Shown here one piece after another: positions 58,490 to 64,000 of a DNA stretch of 64,000 nucleotides (position 1 is the stretch's first letter; each line of letters opens with the position of its first letter). Both the position numbers and the translations under genes were made by a program. The notes beneath the pieces are model-generated. The model did not search any database, had not been told where the DNA came from, and saw only the letters and a list, made by a program, of their open reading frames with translations. This DNA comes from Corallococcus sp. NCRR (GTDB lineage: Bacteria > Myxococcota > Myxococcia > Myxococcales > Myxococcaceae): positions 992,001-1,056,000 of the forward strand of contig NZ_CP114039.1 in the NCBI RefSeq assembly GCF_026965535.1. The letters run 5' to 3'.

Positions 58490-59730
58490 CAGCTCGCGGC
58501 GAGCAGGGCGCGCTTTCGGGGCAGGAAGGTGGCCACCGGCTCCGGCTTGCCCGCGACGGGCAGCGGGGCGGCGGCCTCGAAGTCGAAGGTGTCCCCGCAG
58601 CGCTCGCGCGTGGCGTGGGAGACGAGCACCGGGGCGCCGACCTTCTTCGTCAGGCCCTCGATGCGGCTGGCCAGGTTCACCGCGTCGCCGATGACGGTGT
58701 ACTCGCGGCGCTGCTCGCTGCCGACGGCGCCCACCACCACGCGGCCGGTGTGGATGCCCACGCCGATGTCGAGCGTGAACTCCCCCCGCGCGGTGCGCTC
58801 CCGGTTGAGGGCCTCCAGCGCCTCCAGCATGGCCAGCCCGCAGGCCACGGCGGCCTCCGGGTGGTCGGGCTGCTCCAGGGGCGCGCCGAAGTACGCGAGG
58901 ATGCCGTCGCCGATGAACTTGTCCAGGGTGCCGCCGTGGCGGAACACCACCTCCACCATGCGCGACAGGTACTCGTTGAGCAGCGCCACCACCTGGGGGC
59001 TGTCCATCCGGTCCGACAGCGTGGTGAAGCCGCGGATGTCGGAGAAGAGCAGCGTCACCTCGCGGTGCTCGCCGGCCTCGCCGTCGGTGCCGCGCTCGGA
59101 GATGCGCCGGGCGACCTCCGGGGAGAAGAAGCGGCCCAGCCGTTCGCGCTGCATCTCCTCACGCACCACGTCCGTCACCAGCCCCATCACCGTGCGGCTG
59201 ATGAAGAAGGCCACGGACGACGCGAGCACCATCACCAGCACCATGCCGGGCAGGAACTGGGACGGCGCCAGGCCCGCGCTCAAGGTGAGCAGGGCCACCG
59301 CGACGATGCCCAGCGCCGTGGCCCCCGCGACGATGAGCCGCGACAGCGTCACCATGGACACGATGACCACCAGCACCATGTACACGCCCATGGTGAGCAG
59401 CGCGGTGGGCACGCCGTTGTCGGTGGCCGGGATGGCCTGCGCCTGGAGGAAGTAGATGAGCGGCATGTCCAGCAGCGCCACGCCCAGCGCGGGCCGCCGC
59501 AGCAGGTCCGGCACCCGGCGCGCCGCCGCCCACGACACCACCGCGAGCGCGATATAGGCCCCCAGCACGCCGCGCGACACGCTCCAGTCGTCCGCCATGG
59601 CCAGCAGGAGCCACGCGGTGGTGGCCCCGACACGCGTCATGTTGAGCCACGAGCCGACATCGGCCCGCCACTCCTCCAGACGGCGTTGCAGGGTGGCTTC
59701 GACTCGGGCGCGTGAAAACAGGAACCGCAT
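58489..59730 (-). CDS. Membrane class III adenylate/guanylate cyclase
   Basis: The 413-residue protein has six hydrophobic segments (~35-185), then a linker and a class III cyclase domain. The metal Asp residues are 231 (FSDIRGFT) and 275 ([10 protein letters not shown]), with Lys271. The transition-state pair is Asn352/Arg356 in [11 protein letters not shown]. All catalytic residues are present. Lys and Asp at the purine positions suggest ATP as substrate. Similar cyclases in myxobacteria act in osmotic and developmental signalling. ATG 59730 starts a basic N-terminus. It converges on proS. Confidence 0.9.
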   Translation of the reverse strand: MRFLFSRARVEATLQRRLEEWRADVGSWLNMTRVGATTAWLLLAMADDWSVSRGVLGAYIALAVVSWAAARRVPDLLRRPALGVALLDMPLIYFLQAQAIPATDNGVPTALLTMGVYMVLVVIVSMVTLSRLIVAGATALGIVAVALLTLSAGLAPSQFLPGMVLVMVLASSVAFFISRTVMGLVTDVVREEMQRERLGRFFSPEVARRISERGTDGEAGEHREVTLLFSDIRGFTTLSDRMDSPQVVALLNEYLSRMVEVVFRHGGTLDKFIGDGILAYFGAPLEQPDHPEAAVACGLAMLEALEALNRERTARGEFTLDIGVGIHTGRVVVGAVGSEQRREYTVIGDAVNLASRIEGLTKKVGAPVLVSHATRERCGDTFDFEAAAPLPVAGKPEPVATFLPRKRALLAAS

Positions 59731-59801
59731 GTATCAACGGACGCTACCCCACGCATGGGGCGCTCTCCAGGTGGGGGGCCCCTGCGTTAGGGTCCGGGCC
59801 C

Positions 59802-60347
59802 ATGGCGAGCATCGGGCACGTAGCGGTGGGCATGGCGCTGGGGCGTCATGAGACGGGCGCGGGCGCGCCCTGGCGGCGGCGGGTGGCGGTGATGGCGTTC
59901 CTGTCCCTGCTCGCCCTGCTGCCGGACGCGGACGTGGTGGCGTTCGCGCTGCGCATCCCCTACGCGGCGACGTGGGGACACCGCGGTGCGTCGCACTCGT
60001 TCGTGTTCGCGGCGGCGGTGGCGCTGGCGGTGGCGGCGCTGGCCCGGTGGAAGGGCGAGTCCGCCACGCGCTGGGGGCTCCTGACGCTCGCGGCGGTGGC
60101 CAGCCACGGCATCCTGGACACGCTCACGGACGGCGGGCTGGGCGCGGCCCTCTTCTGGCCCTTCTCCAATGCGCGCGTCTTCGCGCCGGTCCGGCCGCTG
60201 CCGGTGGCGCCCATTGGCGCGGGCATGCTGTCCGCGCGGGGCCTGTACGTGAGCGGCGTGGAGTTCCTCGTGTTCCTGCCCGCCTGGGTCTACGCGCTGT
60301 GGCCCCGGAAGAGGGCGCGCGCGGCGGGGAGCGCGCAGGTTTCCTGA
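59802..60347 (+). CDS. YdjM-like metal-dependent hydrolase (membrane)
   Basis: The 181-residue protein has four membrane segments and the YdjM/DUF457 residues: an early His in MASIGHVAVGMALGRH, LLPDADVV, HRGASHSF and ASHGILDTLTDGG. The conserved His/Asp residues suggest a membrane metallohydrolase similar to phospholipase C zinc-site proteins. ATG 59802 is preferred to an ATG 30 codons upstream because the first motif begins right there. It is followed 15 nt later by thpR. Confidence 0.85.
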   Translation: MASIGHVAVGMALGRHETGAGAPWRRRVAVMAFLSLLALLPDADVVAFALRIPYAATWGHRGASHSFVFAAAVALAVAALARWKGESATRWGLLTLAAVASHGILDTLTDGGLGAALFWPFSNARVFAPVRPLPVAPIGAGMLSARGLYVSGVEFLVFLPAWVYALWPRKRARAAGSAQVS

Positions 60348-60362
60348 AGGAGAGCTTTCGCG

Positions 60363-60914
60363 ATGCGCCTGTTCACCGCCGTGACGCTGGGAGAGGTCCT
60401 CACCGCCGAGACCGGGCGGGGCATCGAGCGCCTGCGCGCCCTGGCCCCGGACGCGAAATGGGTGCGGCCGGAGGGCGTGCACCTGACGCTGCTCTTCCTG
60501 GGCGACGTGGACGACAGCCGCCTGCCGGAGCTGCGCGACGCGCTGGAGCCGGTGGGGCTGTACCACGCGCCGTTCGTCCTATCCGTGGCGGGTGGCGGGA
60601 CGTTCGGTCCGCCGTCCCACCCGCGCGTGCTCTGGGCGGACGTGCGCGGAGACACCGCCGCGCTGAAGGCGCTCCAGGCGGACGTGGCGCGCGCGCTGGA
60701 GCCCCTGGGCTTCACGTCCGAGCACGGCGAGTACATCGCGCACCTGACGCTGGCCCGGGCCCGGCCGCCGCGCGGAGACCCGGCGCTGGCGGCGTGCGCG
60801 CGGGAGTTGCAGGACGCGTCCTGGGGCGAGGGGCGCGTGGACCGGCTGGTCCTGTTCGAGAGCACGCGCGGCCACTACGTGCCCCGGCTGGAGGTGATGC
60901 TGGAGCGCGGCTAG
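60363..60914 (+). CDS. thpR: RNA 2',3'-cyclic phosphodiesterase
   Basis: The 183-residue 2H-phosphoesterase has the two HxT motifs VHLTLLFLG (His40, Thr42) and AHLTLARAR (His127, Thr129) and FTAVTL at the N-terminus. ThpR (formerly LigT) opens 2',3'-cyclic phosphates of RNA to 2'-phosphates. GGAGAG precedes ATG 60363. The stop overlaps that of the convergent histidine kinase by 4 bp (CTAG). Confidence 0.93.
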   Translation: MRLFTAVTLGEVLTAETGRGIERLRALAPDAKWVRPEGVHLTLLFLGDVDDSRLPELRDALEPVGLYHAPFVLSVAGGGTFGPPSHPRVLWADVRGDTAALKALQADVARALEPLGFTSEHGEYIAHLTLARARPPRGDPALAACARELQDASWGEGRVDRLVLFESTRGHYVPRLEVMLERG

Positions 60915-63106
60915 CAGGCGCGCAGGCCTTCCGCCACGGGCACGGCCGCCGGCAGGGTGACGGTGAGCAGCGTGCCGCGGCCCTCGCGGCTCTCCGCGCG
61001 CAGCGTGCCGCCCAGGCCGGTGACGATGGTGTGGCTCACGGACAGGCCCAGGCCGGTGCTGTTGGGGCGCGAGGTGGCGAAGGGCTCGAAGATGTGCGCG
61101 AGCGCGTCCGGGGACAGGCCCTTGCCGGAGTCCTGCACCTCCACCACCACCTCGCCGTCCTCGCTGGTGTAGGCCGCCACGCGCAGCACGTTGTGCGCGG
61201 CGTCCTGGGTGTCCATCTGCTGCAGGCCGTTGAGCAGCAGGTTGAGGAAGAGCTGGGTGAGGCGCGCCTCGTCCGCGTCCACCGTGGGCATGTCGTGGAA
61301 GTCCCGCTCCAGCCGCGCGCGGTGCTGCAGCTCACCGCGTAGGAGCTTGAGCGCGTTCTCCAGCACCGGCTGCACGGCCACGCGGGCGCGGTGCTCCGGC
61401 GGCTTGCGCGACAGCGTGCGCAGGTCCTGCACGATGTGCTTGAGCCGGGTGGCGCCCTCCACCGTTTCGCCCAGCGCCTCCAGCATGTCGTCCAGGTCCG
61501 CGCGCGGTACGGGCCTGCCGTCCAGCAGCGGCTGCTTCAGGCGGTCCATCTCCTCGCGGATGTACGAGAGGTTCGCCAGCACGAAGGCCAGCGGGTTGTT
61601 CATCTCATGACCCACCGCCGCCGCGAGCGAGCCGAGCGCGGACAGCCGGTCCGCCTGGAACAGCCGCGCCTCCAGCTGCTTGCGCAGCGTCACGTCGCGC
61701 GCGAACACGCGCAGGCCCGGCGGATCCCACAGCTGCGCGATGGTGAGCTCCCAGTAGCGCCCGTCCAGGTGCACCGTGGGCGGCGGCTCTCCGGGGGGCG
61801 CGCCGCGCCACGCCCAGACGATGGCCGCCTTCACCAGCGGGTGCTCGGCGCCCTTCTCCACCAGGTCCTGGAAGGCCGCGTGGGTGGCGGGGTTCGCGTA
61901 CCGCAGCTCCCCGTCCATGCCCAGCTCCAGGAGCGGCTCCGGGTGCAAGAGCGGGAACGACGCCAGCCGGTACAGCGGATCCTCCAGCGCGCGCAGGCCG
62001 CTGACGTCGCGCACCAGCAGGCCCAGCCGCACGCCCGTGTCCCCGGGCGAGGGCTCGCAGGGCGTGATCTCCGCCGCGTAGACGCGCTCGTCGCCGTTCA
62101 CGGTGAGCCGGTACTCCAGCCGCCCGTCGGAGCCTCCCCGGAGGACGGCGTCGAGCAGGGACATGAGGGGCTTGCTCGCGGCGGAGCCCAGGACCTCCTC
62201 CAGCTTGCGCCCCTCCGCGCCGCGCATGCTCAGGCCGAAGGCGCGGCCGGACGGGGACCACAGCCGCAGGCAGCGGCCCTCCGCGTCCAGCTCTCCGGCC
62301 ACGTACTCCGCGGCCCCCGAGGGGCGCGGACCGGACGCGGGCGCGTCCAGGCCGGGAGACCTTACGAAGGTCTCCACCCGGAAGGGGCCCATGAGCATCT
62401 CCAGGCCCGCGCCGTCGGTGTTCATCCGGGTGAGGACGGAGATGAGCGCCTGCGCGTCCGCCTCCGGCATCCGCTTCGTGAGGATGAGGCCGTCGGCGAG
62501 CGTGGGGATGGTGAAGAGGAACGGCGTGAGCCGGGGGGCGTCCGCGCCCAGGTACGTCGTCAGCGTGGCGCGCATCGCGTGCGCGTCCTTGTGGTTGCAG
62601 AAGAGCGCGCACAGGTCGGACTCGCCGCGCATCACCGCGTCCAGCGCCTTGCGGTAGGTGCCCAGGAAGCGCTGCTCGGAGAAGAGCGCGTCCGGGCGCA
62701 GGCCCAGCGACTCCAGGTGGCGCACCGGCAGCAGGTGCCCGCCGGTGGAGCGCGGCGCCACCCACGCCACGCGCTTGCCCGCCAGCGTCTCCAGCGTCAG
62801 CGGCTCGTCCGCGCGACAGATGAGGGCCGCGTGGTAGTAGCAACTGCCGGAGCGCACCGCGCGCAGCACCGCGCGGGCCTGCGGCTCGAAGGCGTTGCAC
62901 TGCTCGGCCGTGCCCCAGGCCATCTCCACCCGGCCCGCCGCGAGCTCCGCCTCCAGGTACTCGTAGGTGGGCGCCATGGACATCACCACCGGGCGGCCCA
63001 TCCGCTCCGACAGCGCCCGCGCGAACAGCTCCACGCGCACGTGCTCCCGTACCTCGCCGAGGGACGGATAGAGCAGGCAACGGATGGGCGCGTTCGATGC
63101 GGTCAC
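60911..63106 (-). CDS. Histidine kinase with a PhnD-like sensor domain
   Basis: The 731-residue protein starts with a phosphonate-binding PhnD/type-2 periplasmic-binding domain (~8-240: LYPSLGEVREH, MAPTYEYLEAELAAGRVEMAWG, VAWVAPRSTGGHLLP). Two PAS-like segments (~270-480) follow, then the transmitter: His500 in GHEMNNPLAF, NLLLNGLQQ (N box), DSGKGLSPD (G1) and STGLGLSVS (G2). There is no signal peptide or membrane helix, so the binding domain should be cytoplasmic, which is unusual. No response regulator gene is adjacent. It probably autophosphorylates in response to a soluble ligand. Confidence 0.9.
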   Translation of the reverse strand: MTASNAPIRCLLYPSLGEVREHVRVELFARALSERMGRPVVMSMAPTYEYLEAELAAGRVEMAWGTAEQCNAFEPQARAVLRAVRSGSCYYHAALICRADEPLTLETLAGKRVAWVAPRSTGGHLLPVRHLESLGLRPDALFSEQRFLGTYRKALDAVMRGESDLCALFCNHKDAHAMRATLTTYLGADAPRLTPFLFTIPTLADGLILTKRMPEADAQALISVLTRMNTDGAGLEMLMGPFRVETFVRSPGLDAPASGPRPSGAAEYVAGELDAEGRCLRLWSPSGRAFGLSMRGAEGRKLEEVLGSAASKPLMSLLDAVLRGGSDGRLEYRLTVNGDERVYAAEITPCEPSPGDTGVRLGLLVRDVSGLRALEDPLYRLASFPLLHPEPLLELGMDGELRYANPATHAAFQDLVEKGAEHPLVKAAIVWAWRGAPPGEPPPTVHLDGRYWELTIAQLWDPPGLRVFARDVTLRKQLEARLFQADRLSALGSLAAAVGHEMNNPLAFVLANLSYIREEMDRLKQPLLDGRPVPRADLDDMLEALGETVEGATRLKHIVQDLRTLSRKPPEHRARVAVQPVLENALKLLRGELQHRARLERDFHDMPTVDADEARLTQLFLNLLLNGLQQMDTQDAAHNVLRVAAYTSEDGEVVVEVQDSGKGLSPDALAHIFEPFATSRPNSTGLGLSVSHTIVTGLGGTLRAESREGRGTLLTVTLPAAVPVAEGLRAC

Positions 63107-63367
63107 GACGAATTCCTCCGATGAGCCCCCTCTCCTGCACGCATGGATCGCCTGCGCGCGAGTGCCCCGTAACTACCTGAAAATTTCCGGCGATGCCACA
63201 CTATTCTTGATTCGCTGTAATAAGTAGATTCCCCAGGTTTACCACGTCCTGACCCAGGGTCGGAAGCGACATCCACACACCACGGGTGAACTTCACTCCG
63301 AGCTGACTGGCACCCGCGCTGCACTGGGGGTGGGTGGACGGATGCAACCCATGGAAGGGACGGACGG

Positions 63368-64000
63368 ATGCGCTGGATGGTGAGGGGTTTGTGGCTGCTG
63401 GCCCTCGTGTTGGTGGGGGCGGCGTGGCTGGTGGGCCGCGGGACGCAGGCGGCGCCGCGGCAGGCGGAGGGCGTGGCGGCGAAGGTGCGGACCGGGGACG
63501 TGGTGTTCCAGACGTCGGGATCACGCCAGTCGAAGGCCATCCAGGTCGCCACGCACAGCCCGCTGTCACACGTGGGGCTGGTGGAGGTGACGCCGGAGGG
63601 GACGTTCGTGGTGGAGGCGGTGCAGCCGGTGAAGCGCACGCCGTTCGCGCAATGGAAGGCGCGCGGGGTGAACGGGCGGCTGCTGGTGATGCGGCCGCAG
63701 GGCGTGGATGACGCGGCGAAGGCGCGGGCGGTGGAGGAGGCGAAGCGGCACCTGGGCAAGCCGTACGACGCGCTCTTCGGGTGGGGGGACGAGGCGATGT
63801 ACTGCTCGGAGCTGGTGCGCAAGGCGTACGCGATGGGCGCGGGCGTGGAGTACGGGAAGATGGAGCGGCTGGGCGACCTGGACGTCGCGGGGCTGCGGCG
63901 TGAAATCGCGGAGCGCTACCGGGGTCCGGTGCCGGTGGACCTGGAGCTGGTGACGCCCGCGAGCCTGGCGGCGGATGCCAGGCTCGCGGTCGTGTATTCG
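63368..64000 (+). CDS. YiiX/NlpC-P60-like permuted papain-fold hydrolase (partial)
   Basis: The frame runs off the right edge after 211 codons. It has an N-terminal hydrophobic signal or anchor (WLLALVLVGAAWLVG). The permuted papain motifs of the YiiX/YebB group follow: SHVGLVE (His) and MYCSELVRKAY (Cys) with GDVVFQ as the first strand. GKPYDALFGWGD before the Cys strand is typical. Such enzymes are exported amidases or peptidases acting on wall or lipid substrates. ATG 63368 follows GAAGGGACGG. The gene is divergent from the histidine kinase. Confidence 0.82.
   Translation, partial: MRWMVRGLWLLALVLVGAAWLVGRGTQAAPRQAEGVAAKVRTGDVVFQTSGSRQSKAIQVATHSPLSHVGLVEVTPEGTFVVEAVQPVKRTPFAQWKARGVNGRLLVMRPQGVDDAAKARAVEEAKRHLGKPYDALFGWGDEAMYCSELVRKAYAMGAGVEYGKMERLGDLDVAGLRREIAERYRGPVPVDLELVTPASLAADARLAVVYS

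Overview
The window is high-GC chromosomal DNA from a myxobacterium, most likely of the family Myxococcaceae (Corallococcus/Myxococcus type). The support is the gene content: a MYXO-CTERM anchored protein, a giant lipoprotein of Cys-rich DUF4215 repeats, a Ser/Thr kinase fused to an nSTAND ATPase with a PEGA protein behind it, many lipoproteins, and a type III polyketide synthase with its own fatty acyl-AMP ligase. No rRNA, tRNA, CRISPR array or intact insertion sequence was recognised.

Layout. 1-8.5 kb: TPR protein (cut by the left edge), metallo-beta-lactamase-fold lipoprotein and small lipoprotein (one coupled unit); a MocR-type regulator divergent from a NIPSNAP gene and a DUF1579-like gene; a 25-codon lipoprotein; a RibD-C reductase; a DRGH nuclease with EF-hand-like loops; a gamma-glutamylcyclotransferase-like protein. 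8.6-13.4 kb: a five-gene, almost fully overlapping operon (type III PKS, ICMT-type methyltransferase, ACP, fatty acyl-AMP ligase, flavoprotein) predicted to make a methylated phenolic lipid or alkylpyrone. 13.6-17.4 kb: four TadE/TadG-like pseudopilin genes. 17.6-21.5 kb: an SDR, a SdgC/VioD-like flavin hydroxylase and a protein with two papain-like modules around an SH3 domain.

22.3-32.4 kb is the most unusual part. It is a compact four-gene operon inserted among ordinary chromosomal genes: a ClpB-like AAA+ ATPase, an NrdG-like radical SAM protein, a 2079-residue fusion (zinc ribbons, apparent pseudokinase, DUF4011-like region, UPF1/DNA2-type SF1 helicase, Vsr/MTES_1575-like nuclease fold) and a coiled-coil protein. 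The first three genes overlap by 4 nt and the fourth follows after 12 nt, so they should be made as one unit. I read it as a candidate defence or conflict system that I cannot match to a named one.

32.5-49 kb: lysoplasmalogenase, Cys-rich lipoprotein, M23-like peptidase, two HEAT-repeat proteins, the kinase/PEGA/DUF4215 cluster, a secreted isoamylase, a pentapeptide-repeat protein and a GntR regulator. 49.7-53 kb: modC-modB-modA (molybdate uptake) divergent from a marR-like gene with a clear promoter/operator. 53-64 kb: YdcF-like protein, DUF2378-like protein, EEP phosphatase, MYXO-CTERM protein, DUF4336 protein, archaeal-type proS, adenylate cyclase, YdjM-like membrane protein, thpR, a histidine kinase with a PhnD-like domain, and a YiiX-like amidase cut by the right edge.

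Starts were chosen by eye from overlaps and Shine-Dalgarno sequences. Family names rest on motif recognition without a database search.
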